Of a stretch of DNA of 64,000 bases, positions 1-12,900 are shown piece by piece. The position numbers and the translations under genes were made by a program. The stretch covers positions 93,331,189-93,395,188 of the forward strand of contig OV884009.1 of NCBI GenBank assembly GCA_930367205.1, given 5' to 3'. How positions within the stretch are numbered: position 1 is the first letter of the stretch; each line of letters opens with the position of its first letter. The notes beneath the pieces are model-generated. The model had not been told where the DNA came from. It did no database searches and saw only the letters and a program-made list of their open reading frames with translations. This stretch comes from Acanthosoma haemorrhoidale. Taxonomy: Eukaryota; Arthropoda; Insecta; Hemiptera; Acanthosomatidae.

Positions 1-1129
1 CAATGTGATTTTTTTTTTCACAAAGGAATCTTACAAGGGCCTAAGCCCAGATAGTTGTCAGTTAGACCTACTAACTGCAATACCATTAATAATTGTTTTG
101 ATAAATTGTGCAGCGATGTTTTGAGGCATAATAACATTCCGACAATGAATTTTTAAAAAATACTCACTTATTTCCATTATTATATTGTCTTTATTTCGCT
201 CAAACTTTTACATAGTAAACTGTGGTTTCAACAATTGCAATGTTCAAAAATAACTTAATTGTCGAAACCATGATTCACTGCATGAACGAAGTGAAATATG
301 ATAATATCATAAATGTAATAACTGAGTTTTATTATTTTTAAATTCATTGTCAAAATATTAATAATATAAGTAGTTAACGTTGAATAATAGGTAGGTTGAT
401 ATGTTTTATAGAAAAATGAACTCTGAAATTTTATTTATATTTACATTTTGGTATCGAAGCCTAGACAAAAAAATTATTGTCCTTGGAGCAATACTAATTT
501 GTTATTTCTCGACCTTATTTTATTTTTGTGGATTTGGTCATTGATCTCATTTTCGTGATCATATATCCTTATTTTAAAACAATATGCCTCTGTGCTTTTA
601 ACAGTAATATAGAATGAGGTTCTTGTTCCAAAAAATAGTCTGTTGAAGAAAAAAACCTTTTTCCCTCGCACTTCTTCATAAGTAAACTTAGAAAAAAATT
701 TAAATATTGTTTTGTTATTTGTTTTTTTTCTTGTTGTAAAATTTCCTGGAGCCCTCTCTGCTTAACCAATAACAGTCCTTTTTCTTGTTTTCCTTCATCA
801 TTATCCTGCACTTCATCCAGGCATCCTTTGCACTAATTGGATATTTGGAGTTTATGTTTTTTAAAATGAAACCTTTAACATGATTAAAAAAAACATTTAT
901 ATTAATATTAGATTGTAATCAAAGAAGAATGTTTCGTGTTCTATGGTTATGATTCCGTTCCTCTAATCTATGTCCCTGATATATATTTGACAATGTGACT
1001 TGTCACATCACTTATTATATCAAAATAGCTTGATATATTTGGATTTTTTTGTATAACATCAAGTTGATTAATATTAAGCTCTGGAAAAAAAAAAATTAAA
1101 ATATTAAACATTTTACATGTTTACGTTAG
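1..1129. other. AT-rich sequence without a recognised gene
   Basis: I see no exon pair, RNA gene or repeat here that I can defend. The left part is plain AT-rich DNA. The minus strand between about 560 and 830 has lysine-rich open stretches that might be the far 3' end of the transposase relic that follows, but they match no motif I know. Confidence 0.3.
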
Positions 1130-2960
1130 TTTACCTGATTGTTTGTCATCTTCACCATGACTGTCCAGCATTTTCATTCTAGTAGACATTTCAGTAATTT
1201 CCTTTATTGGGCAAGAGGAGATTTTATGTATCTCCAAAATGATAATTTGGTCTAAAGGAATGGATAATTTGTCATATAATTTTCATGTAGCTGTTTGTGA
1301 ATTAGTTTGGCTCAAAAACTAATAAGTGAAGCACTTGCAGCTGGGATTGTTATTTCTTCCACCCCTCACTTGTATGTACGAAAACAAATGCTCAATGTGA
1401 TCCTGCTGATTTTGTAGGTTGGCAAATATTTTAAGGAATTTTCTTTTTCAACATACTTTTTGTAGAAGGCTAAACTACCCTACCTTCTATGCAGAGAAAG
1501 AATCCTAAGAAGCCAACTTTCCTTCCGCTTTGACAAACAGATTTTACATTAGTATATTTTAGTTCGGTTATGAATTATTTTGCCTCCTCCAAAAACATTA
1601 TGATGTTTGCAATGTTTAGCTTATTCAAAGCTTGTTTGTATCCTTTTATTCTGACACTACTTGAATTTAATATGCCAAATAATCGGTTAAATATTTTCAG
1701 AAATTTTATAGTTCCATCACAATTTTTGAAACCTGTTATATTTTTTTCTTGCAATATAGTATCGCATCAGCTACTGAATCGCATAACAGTTAGGAAGCCA
1801 ATTTAACTTTCATTTTATTGTGGTTATAGTATATATGAGAAGCAGCTAATTTGTTGCCTAATTTTAATCCTTCCATGTTCTGATAATAGTGAACTTTTTC
1901 TACATGGCCCCACTTGATTTCTGATCCCCACTCCCATCGACCAGACAGCCATAATCATGCAAATTATTACGAACCAATCAAAGCATTTGGCACGGTTCTA
2001 AAAAAGCTAGTATTTCGGTTTCTTCTATACAAGTCATAGATTTAATATTCTGAGGATCATGAAAAGTAAATCCTAATTTTTTAATAATGTTAAGTTACAA
2101 GCTTCTCCATCACATGTGATGGATGTTACAGTAAACCCGTGTTTCTTTCATAGTTTCAGAGTTGTACAAGTTAAGTTGAATAATTGTTTACCTGTTATCG
2201 AATTAACAAAAATATAGCCAATAGGAACTTTCCAAAATGAATTTATTCCAACTAAAAAAACACAATGCCTTCCTGTGCAAGGAGTGTTTTCTCATCATCC
2301 ATCAGATATCCAAAGTCTAATATCCGTAGAATTTTGAGCTATCCCAATCTACCGTTTTCCTTACAGACATACCATCAAACATTAGCGCAAACAAAAGCAA
2401 GCTATTTTGGCATTTCTCTTTTAAAATGTTCAGAACTTCTTCGCTGAATCCTGGTGATGCATTTACTGTGGCATACCACTTAACTATAATTCTTCTATGA
2501 GGTAACCATGTATCAAATTGGTCCACACGAAATTGTATGGTTTTTTACTTAAAAAATGAAGTGTGATACAAAATTCCCTTAATCTTTCATCAACTTTTTT
2601 TATTTTCAGATTTGCCAATTTTAATAAATGCCTTCTGAACAATGAATAGCTTTTCTTAATAATTTTGATAGACTGTTTGTATGTTCATCTGAAATCAAGT
2701 TTGTTTTTTTTGTAGCTAACTGCTTCAGCCAGAAATTTTGTTTTTTTTTCTTTCAGGAGCTTTCGCAAATTCTCATGAAATATAGTGATGTATTGATTTA
2801 ATCACATTCGATTTTGGGTGCTTGATGAATCCAAAATTAGGTAAAATACTTTTCACAATCGAGTATTCTTGATATTCATTAAGTGGTTCTAAATCCAAAT
2901 TCTCAAAATTGTCATGCTTATTAGTGGAAATAACAAATACTTTAGAAAGAACATTCAAAC
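1130..2960 (-). pseudogene. P-element / THAP9-like transposase relic
   Basis: Read on the minus strand this is a decayed transposase of the P-element/THAP9 type, a DNA cut-and-paste enzyme with an RNase H-like core. The open segment at 2317-2526 carries KWYATVNASPGF followed by LLLFALMFDGMSVRK, the family's first catalytic region (FDEMSIR in intact relatives; here the E is G). Downstream pieces in other frames keep the family order: a GKFLLAIFLL block near 2220, VTSITCDGEACN near 2110, IKWGHVEKVHYYQNMEGL near 1900, and the hallmark IQVRGGRNNNPSCK at about 1337-1378. Stops and frame changes separate all pieces, so it is dead. A further open stretch at 2773-2958 may be upstream transposase. I could not find the terminal inverted repeats or a THAP zinc finger. 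It lies upstream of the YIF1 exons on the opposite strand. Confidence 0.72.
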
Positions 2961-3509
2961 TAGCTTGAAAATTTATGGAATTACAGATGGTATTTTTTTA
3001 TAAGAGTGTCATTCCTTTCTAAAGGCTGATTAGGTACTGAAGCTACATTTTGTTCTATAATTGCAACCTCCTTACTTTAAACTTTTTTTTTTTTACTGTT
3101 TTTACATCTAAGCCCTGCCCCTAGTGAAACCAATCTTATTTATTTACCAAAACAAATTTATGAGTCATTTGAATAATTCATATACAATGCCAAGTCTATA
3201 CTTTAATAAACTTTACTAGTAAACCATAAATAAGTCCTTATGTTGGGTGAGAAATATAATGATAACTCTTCTTTTGTAAAATATTTTTTTACTTTTTTGT
3301 TCATAAGTATTCAAAGAACATAAAAAATTCATAAAGAATAATAAATAATAGTTTATTTTATAATATTTCATTTAATCTGATCTCAGGGTTTTAGTGCATA
3401 GTTTTGTCTATTTATAATTTTTATATTAACATAATTGGCTAAAGGAATTTATATAATGGAAATAATAGTTGGCCATTACAAAAAATGATTTATAATACAT
3501 AGGTACATT

Positions 3510-3745
3510 CTTAGTGTTTGGGGCACCCATCCCCCAGCTATTCATTCCTGGTTTCTTGCTCCATGCTGACCATTCTCTCTAGTCTAAAACATGTGGTGGC
3601 CCTTCTCCTCCACCCATTCTAGTAACTAACTGAACTCAACTGACCTTTCTGACAAAAAGACCTTTCTGTCTCATACCAGCTGCTGTTTATAGACTACACT
3701 ACCCCCCCCCCACCACCACCTTATAAATGTGGATTTTCCCCAAAG
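3510..3745 (-). repeat. Possible SINE-like insertion
   Basis: A GC-richer block sits in very AT-rich flanks just before the first visible YIF1 exon. It has a C-tract and a CCACCACC run near 3703-3720 and shares the short motif AGTAACTAACTGA with 46375-46400. Similar blocks lie near 8800-8990 and 46260-46545. Family membership is not proven. Confidence 0.22.
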
Positions 3746-3887
3746 GTCTTGACCCTTCGCTAACTGATTTTATACCTAAGGTCTTAACAGTTCTACATCT
3801 AATTAGATATTCATTTTAAAATAAGACTCAATTTGACCATAAAGTTATTGTTACAATATATATCTGTTTATTTTATTTTTTTTGTAG

Positions 3888-3962
3888 ATCACCAAGAGTA
3901 CATTCCTAATGCCAGGCAGGCCCGTTCTCAAATGAGAGGACCTCTCAAGTCCACAATGCCAG
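3888..3962 (+). CDS. Yif1: YIF1 exon a (cytosolic N-terminal region)
   Basis: A 75-bp exon between TTTTTTTGTAG and GTATTGTAAT, starting with the last two bases of a codon. It encodes HQEYIPNARQARSQMRGPLK then STMPG. It resembles the next exon in length, sequence and donor, so the pair looks like a tandem exon duplication; the two add linker-type sequence ahead of the conserved PIANVAVQYG block. Confidence 0.75.
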
Positions 3963-6900
3963 GTATTGTAATATCGTATATAATTTTTCCAGTGAATAAA
4001 GTTAATGTTTCTTTATTCATTCATTTAAAATTAAATACAGTGGAGTCAGTCATGATTAGTTCAGTTATTCAGCCTTTTATTTTATGGTCTATTTCATGAA
4101 ATCTTTTTGATTAAGAATATTTTATTTTTTACAATGAAAGGAGGCTTTTTTCTTTCTATCTAATAACACAGACAAACTCTAAATTAAATTAGATTTTTTG
4201 TTCTAAAAGAGGGACTTCATAATTTAAGTATGTCTCTTATCAAGTTTCTCTATATATGTGATGGCAGAATATGATATTGTGGATCAGCTAGCTAACCAGA
4301 TTCCAATAGAACAAGTTTCAAATTAATCAGTCAATTTTCATATTCTTCTTTATAGAATACTTTGTAATCAAAGTAGGTTTGCCGTCAAGTTCCATCCTAG
4401 TCTGGAGATGCTAGACTATGGTTTCCATATTAGGTAACTACTCTCATTAGTAAAAGTAACATCAACAGTAAAAGTTACAATCATAAATAATCAATTATCT
4501 TTGCAACTTTTTGACCTCTTTGGAGGGTCATATTTCAAAAAGTGTGTCCTGTCCATTTTATGTGCTACCAACCAATATTTAATAGGCAGAATTTGTTGTT
4601 AAGATGTATTAGGTTGGTGCGTATGAAATATCGGATTTTCTTTAAATGTGAACGTTTGTCTCCCTGTTTTTGTTATGCTTTTGTTTTTGACATAACCTGG
4701 TTTATAGTCGTACTGTCCATTGCCAGAGTCATATTTTAGCAAAGAAGATTTTCTCAAAAGTGTACCCTTTTGTTATTTGCTTTGAATTTTGCACCAATAT
4801 GAATTCAACCTATATTCGTGTAATTTTCTTATATGAGTATAAACTTGGTAATAATGTTGCAAAAGCTGCACGCAATATAAACCAGGCAGTTTGAAAAATT
4901 TCGGTCTGGTGATTTTTCCCTGCAAAATAACCGCGTGGAAGACCCGAAACGTCTGCGAAAAATGATGCTCTGAAAGCATTGGTGGAAACGAATCCAACTG
5001 TTTCTTCAACGGAACTTGCTGCCAGAATGGAAGTTGACTATACAACAATATTGCGACATCTTTCTGAAATTGGCAAGGTGAAAAAAATGGATAAGTGGAT
5101 ACCGCACGGACTAACCGAGCGAAATAAGCTGGATCGCTTGAACATATGCTCATCATTGCTAACCCGATTTAACACTCGGCCGCATACATCGTACAAAACA
5201 ATTGCGAAATTAAATGAATTAAAATATGAAATTTTGCAGCACCCACCTTATTCACCGGATCTTTCGCCAACCGACTTTCATTTATTTAAACATTTAGAAC
5301 TGATTTTACGGGCTAAACAGTATGAAAATGAAGACAGTCTGAAAAATGCCATATCAGAATTCATTGATTCTATAGATCAGAATTTCTTCAAGACAGGCCT
5401 CTATGCATTAAAATCTCGTTGGGAAAAGTGTATTGAAGTAAATGGATCATATTTTGATTAAATAAACAGCTTTTGGAAAAATATATGCAGTTTAATATAT
5501 TCACTTAAGAATCCGACATTTCATTCGCACCAACCTAATATATCTCACATTAAATATAACAGAAGGTCTCATTAACTATAGAACCGCAGTTTTTATGATG
5601 CCTGCTAAATTATGCTTTACCAACCTCTTAAATGAAATATATGATCAAATAAAAAAAAATTATAGTATCAACTGAGAACATCGTTGTTTTAACTTAGAAA
5701 TTACAAAGCCCATTGCAAAAAAAGTAAGAGTCATTTCTTGAACATGTTTCACGCACAATTTAATACTAAACCTTATTCCTTAAGTGCATTTTTTACTTAT
5801 TTTCTCTTATTAATATTTGTTGCATATTATTTTTATTTTAAGAGCAAGAAGAGTACCTTTTACATGCTCAGTCTCATCCTACTCAAATTGGAGGACCTCA
5901 ATCCGTAATACCAGGTATTGTAATATCTAATCAACCCTATGATAAAACAATATTAATTTATTTATTTTTTATGATGAATATATATTTATTTAATAATGTG
6001 CAATGCTATTAATTACACAAGTGCTATTAGCAGTAATTATAATAATTAATACTAAAGTCTTGTCCATTTTATGAGATAATGTCATTGGAGCACAGTTGTG
6101 CTATACTGCAAGCTTTTAAATATAAAACTATGTACATACATTTCCAATTATGTTTATTTTAATCTGAAATTATTCAAGAATCATCTTTCTAGAAGGTTTC
6201 CAAGAATTCTATTCATCCTTATGGCTTTTTTTATACACCCATTAATTTCTTGCATATATATACACATATATTTGTAAGTATACAGATATATATTTTTTTT
6301 ATAGAGCATGAAGATTATCTTGCTAATCCGATAGCTAATGTTGCTGTACAATATGGATCAAAGTTAATGGGAACAGGAAAACAAATGGTTGATAAAGAAA
6401 TTAATCGATATATTCCTTTACCATTATTAAAATTATACTTCTCAGTTAATACAGAGTATGTTACTAACAAAATTCGCTTGGTGTTATTTCCTTACATAAA
6501 TAAGGTAAGTTCAATTTCTTCACTAAGTTAAGTTAGCTTATTAATCAGTTTATATACAGTTGATTGAATAATTTATACTCTATTTAATATTTTTATGGCT
6601 TAAAAATAGCATGTGCATGAAAATGAAACCTATCATTAAACATGGTCAGTGCTTATATCATATAATATCATTATTCTATTCTATTCTTCTTTCCGTTCCT
6701 CTTTTGGGTCTCTCAGTAATGTTTTGAGGATTTATTCTTTGATGTTTTTAGTAGGATTTTTGAGACCTAACTTTAGCTCTTTCAGTATGTTAAGCTTCCA
6801 TGAATTATGGTGTGTTTTTTACTTTAAAGTAGACATGTGTAGCTCCTTGTGTATACCCTTATTTTTCAACCAATTCCTTATAATTTGTCAAACTATTCAT

Positions 6901-9900
6901 CAAAGGTAGAACATATTTTGTTTTGTTTGTTGTGATGTAACCTAAATTATTTTTGAGAGTGGCTATACACTTAAAGCTGTATAATAGTATCAAGAAGTAC
7001 AATGCTTTAAATATTTGGTGGATCTTTACTTGAATTGACACCTTTTATTTGCCCACTATAGAGTTAGTCACTTGCTACCTTATAGGATGACAGGTCCTAT
7101 TTTGCCCAAGGGATCATGGAACAGCTAGTTCTAAACAGTACTAGGTCACCCATTCAAGTACTGGCTAAGTGAGCTCAACCTTGTATAGCTTGCTTCCTCT
7201 ACTAGCCACTCTCCAGTCCACCTAAAAAAAAAAAAAGTATTTTACTATTTATTTGTATTAAGACCATTAATCCATCTGTCTATATTTTCCAATAGAAGGC
7301 ATTTTGAATTTCCTCTGACAAATAGAAAATCAAGCCTGTTTTTATTTATTTTTTTGGTAAGATAAAATTATTACAGAATGAATGTTGTTTTTTTTTATAT
7401 ATTCTTTTTTAAATATTTTTTATAACAAATATTTTACTTTTTTTAGTTCTATTATCATAAATATTATTTAATTAAATTATTTTTGAGAGTGGCTAATAAT
7501 AATTTTTAAAAATAATTTTGTTTTAACCTTTAGGATTGGTCATTAAAATATAATCAAAATAGTAGAGCTGGTCCTAGATATGATGCCAATTCCCCAGATC
7601 TCTACATACCTCTAATGGCTTATCTTACGTAAGTACCCTTTTTCATACACATATTTCTTACTATTAACATTCCCTTAAAATAAAATTTCACTCTTAAATT
7701 TAATAGCATTTATGTTATTATATGTTGTCTCATTTATTGGAATTTTTTTTTTGAACATTATTGGTGATTGCTGTAAAAAAAAGTAATAACTTATATTTCT
7801 TTTGTCAATCAATCTCAATAACTGATTTATTGACAAATGAAATCCATTTTTAATCACTCCTTCAAACCTATTGCTTACCTTTCTTACACTATGCCGGCCA
7901 TGGGTATGGAAAAGACATCAGCCATCCTCGTGAGAGGGCAGATGCCAGACTGTGCCCACCCTATCCACTTGGATATAAGAAGGTGGTCCATTAGAATAGT
8001 CACCAAGTTCACCTACCCATGGTGTGATGCTGACCAAGTGAACCTTTCACCCTACATCAATTATTTATCATAGTTTGCCTGGGACATGAACAGTTTTGCC
8101 AGGATATGCAAGGAATCAGGTTCCCAGTCGTTTTCAGTCCATAAGTTAATGCAGGTGCAGGCCTATAGGTCTGTCTTCTTTGAAGCAGCCCAGATACTAT
8201 GATAAAAGACTGGTGGATCAAATTGCCCACATTTTTGAGACAAATACAGTGCAGAGCAAGTCGTGCTTACCTAATGAGCCTTGGAACAGGATAAAGCATG
8301 AATGCTCCACTCATTCAGTCATTATAGAGTGGATGAGTCTGACATTCTGTCACTGCTAAAGAAAGAGGAGAACTCCGGGCCTTTCTCCTTTAGTAAAAGG
8401 AGGGGGCCACTTCACTATTTCTAGGATGTCTGCTTAAGACGGGCCAGGACCAGGACCAGGGAGGTGACAATGAAACAAGACATGGTTTGTATCAAGATAG
8501 CGAGGAAATACTGTTTGAAAGTGGATTAAGAATTTAGTTTTAAATGTTAAAGTATAGACACAAGTTATTTATAAATGAGAAGAGTATAAATCACATTTTG
8601 TAAATACACTCTAGTCCAATAAAAACCAGTGTACCATTAATCTCATTTAAAAACTCAATATCAATAAAATATTTTTGGTTTTGAAACAATAATGTATATT
8701 CCAAAGTTTGGGAATTCGGTTCATTTCAGATGTTTCATATTAACATTACTGGCTAGAAAATTTTATATAATTAAAATAATAGTTACCTAATTTAAACAGC
8801 ATGGGTGCATCATGCTTCGTTGTTGTGTGATGGGTGGTTTTAAATCCTGTTTTCTTCTATTTTCCGGTCTCGAGCCTGTGATATCTCTTCAACTCCCGGT
8901 CTTATGACTTCTGAACAACTTAACTGACTGGATGAATGACACCTAGAGACCTCTATGGTTTCTGTTTTTTTTTTTCTCAACCCCTGTTCATTTATTTATT
9001 GAAAAACAACACCAAACATCCTAAACCATAGTCTATTTCTCTCATCCCAGACATAATCTACCTATTGAGTGTATTTCAATAATTGTTATAGTCCTGATTT
9101 CCACTACTTAATAATTTTTTTGCTCGATTTAATGAAATATAACGATAAAAAAAAATATTTAAGCCTAAAGATTTAATACTGTTCAAATGTATGTATGTTT
9201 TGTTCCTACTACTTCCTTGATGCTACCAACCTATGTGATCCTTGGCCTCTTCACTGAGCTTTTGCCTGTTGATCAAGCCTTGAAATCTGTTTTCTATTTT
9301 TAAGTGTTTATGAGGGTTTGAGCTTCCTTGTTAATTGTATTATCTATCTCACCTGACTCGTTTACCTTTTTCCCTAGTGCTGTGCCACCAGCTTTCGTTC
9401 TAACAGCCATTTAGGGATTTCATCATTGGTTATGGGATTTTTGTACTAGATAGGTATAATGTTCATTATGGGTATGAAGATCATGTTATATTTTCAAACC
9501 ACAATATGAAGTACCTAAAACCTCTCTGGTGAGTGTCTGCAAATATAAACTAGTAATTTTTATTCATATATACATTTTTTTGTTAACTTTATTAATTAAT
9601 TCATTTATTTATATACTTGATGTTTTTTTTCTTTCAGTTATGTGCTTATTGCTGGAGTAATTCTAGGTATTAATGATATTTTTCAACCTGAATCATTGGG
9701 AATTATTGCAAGTCAGGCGTTAGCATGGACGATAGTAGAAATAATTATCCAGCTTATTATTATATATTTTATCAGCATCTCACTAACCTTAACAACATTT
9801 GATATTTTAGCATACTCAGGATATAAATTTATAGGGTAAGAATTTATAATTTACTAATATTTGGTTATTCCAATAATATATACCTAATATTAAAAATATG

Positions 9901-12900
9901 TTTGAGTTTGTTAGTGTCCTCAAGGCAAAAGAAATAGATTATTAATTCACTTTGGATGTTATGCTTGTCAGATTACAAATATCATCTTTTGTAACCAATT
10001 ATATTCCTCGTTTACTTTTCATATTTCTACTTATTTGCAGTGCATGCACATTATTAGATCTATAAATGTAATAGGATCAAACAAAAGCACACTTACTTAG
10101 TTATGATTGAATAAATAAAACCCTTTGATGGACAACTCCTGGTCCACTTACATGTAACTGGTCATAGAAAATAGAATATTTTATGTATCTAGCTACAGTA
10201 GAAACTTGTTATTTTTCTGGTTCAGGGCGGGGAGGGGGGAACAAAATCTGTGAAGGACAAAATTTATAATAAACATTTATACAGACTACATTGTTGACTT
10301 TGGTTAAATCCATTTTGTTGTTCTATCAGATAACCTGTAGGCCCAGTGCACACTTGCTGCAAAATTTATCGGGGGATGCTGGGCTGGGTCATTTTCAATC
10401 TGATAACTTTTGCAGCAAGTGTGCACCGGCCCTAAAGATGTAGGAGAAAAAAGTTTCATACTTCTCTGATGAAATGTGAAAACTCAGATCTGCTGGATCA
10501 ACCCCACACCACTCATTAACCTCCTTCATTTAATAGATTAAGTGAGAGAAAACTACAAACAGAGACCAAGAAGGTAGTATGGTTTCTTAAATTTTTCTCT
10601 CAAATAAAAGCTTTGCATCTCTCCAGCAAATTTATTTATTTAATCTTCAATGTTTTGCCATAATTCTGTTATCTTTAGGACTAAAAAAGTAAAATACATT
10701 ATTGTTTTATATACAATCTAACATGTTAAAATATTATTTGTAAATTATATCATGTAATATTACCAAAAACAATAAAATAAATTCATGGTGTAACACTTTA
10801 CTAACCTTCACAATTGTCAATGATTTATTAATAAAATCATTATTTGTTACTTGATAAAGTTTTATTAATTGTAAAAAACATTAAAAACACCAATCTTGAA
10901 TAATTTGATGTCAAAGTATGATGTTGATTCGCAGTGTTGTGCCAAAGAGTACTGCAGGAGTTAAGTCTCACCTGTTAATGGCCTATTGTTTCTAATTTAC
11001 ACAAAATATTTAATTATTTTACCTTGATTAGATTTCTATTCCACTAATCACATGAAGTAAACATAAGAAGGGTCTATTAAAAAATGAAAAAATAAATTGA
11101 GATCTTGGAGAGCTATCGAGTGGTTGACTGGTTGAAGGCTTGAACCAGACAACTACATAACATGATGTGATAATAAAATAATGTTTTTAATAATGCTAGA
11201 AGCTGTATAAAACAATTTTTTATTCTGAAGATGCCTGAATTTTAGTGAAATGTTGATAATTAAATAAATAAATTTGCTGGAGAGACCCAAAAAACTTTTA
11301 TTGAAAAAAAATTAAGAAACCATATTACTTTATTTATTTTTTGTGATTATGGAAAGTTCTTTGAAATGTCTTGAATTAATTTCATTTCTTCAAAATCTAG
11401 TGGCCAGACTTAGTTCTAAAGAAACTGAAGTCTTGTGGCTCTAAATCGTTTCCAAGCTTTTGGCACATTGAATATTACTTGGATTAAATAATTTTCTTTA
11501 AACTCCATTACATTTAATTCATACTTTAAAACTTTTGAGAAATTAAATGTCAAAAATTATTGTATATATTTCCCTTTCATTTACACTTTGGTTCTTAAGT
11601 CAACTGTACCAAGCTCATAGTATTTCTTGGAAAATACTGTTAAATGTCTTCTGCTAGGTGTGTTGATTATCCACCAGCAATAAATGTAATACCTTTGAAT
11701 GTTGTTTCTGATTTAAAATATTCATGTCAATTATAGTTTACTTACATTCCTATGTTTTTGCTATTGTGCATGATATATATTTTTTTGTTTATTTATTTAT
11801 CTCGTAAACAATTTATAATGATAATATTTCTAAAAATATATTAAACTGGTAGAAAATAAAAATAAAAAAATTATCTAACTTTTATATCCCTATTTTACCC
11901 TTAATTAATTATCAATTATCTATGCATTTTGATTTACATATGCCTTTTTTTTTTTTCAGAATAAACATCATAATACTGTTAGGAATGGCACTTAACAATT
12001 CAGCATACTGGATAAGTCTACTGTATTGTTGCATATCAATGGGTTACTTTACGGTAATGTTATAATTTTTTATTACTAATAGTTTATTTTAATTTGTTTT
12101 TGGGGCTCCGGGAATTAGTGTCAAATTCACGATAGCTGTTAAATTATTTTAGCTCATTATTTCATCTTCCATCTGCTGTTAATAATTTAATTTTTCAAAA
12201 ATTAGATTGGTAAAGCCTGATTTAATAAAAGCTATAACTCTTTCGACATTTTCTTTTATAATAGTTTTGTAGCTTGCTGTGAAGTTTTAGTATAAATTTT
12301 TATGTTGCTAGGCACCATTAGAGCTTCTAAAGATTATTTCATTGTTTGTGTGTATTAGCTGATTTACAAGAAGTGGGGAAATCTCTTGTAACATGGACAG
12401 GACTACCATTTTGGCAGATTTCTACTCAAGGGCTTAACTTGATTTGATTATTTTTCTTAGGGAAGAGATTCTAAAACCAATGAAAAAATTATAATTCAAA
12501 ATCTCTACTTAATCGATAATATACTAATAAACTAAGGTATTTTATACCAATTAGGGCTTTAATTAATTATTTAATATAATTTTTTTACAATTGAGGCAAG
12601 GGATGTATCAACCCCTAGTTAACCGGAATTGTTAGATAATTATATGTTATTAACTTGGGTCAAGACAATGGTGTCTTATCATTGGTTATAATATTTTAAA
12701 GCAAACTAGAAGAGATGGTTTGCATATATAGTTTAATATATATAATTTTTAATAGCTAAAATACGTATTTGGAATGGAAAACAAATTTTAATCTATTTTT
12801 CTAAACTATGAAAATGTATTGGTTTAATTAATAATGTATAGTTATCAGAAAATAGCGTCTGAACCATTAATTAAATTCAGAGAAAACTGCTTTGTTTCGT

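Noticed and set aside
4773..5156. 127-codon minus-strand frame over the mariner element
   Set aside because: Antisense of the transposase; the plus strand carries the recognisable mariner motifs.
7840..8500. A coding transposon in the YIF1 intron
   Set aside because: The block is GC-richer and looks inserted, but no reading frame shows a transposase or reverse transcriptase motif; identity left open.
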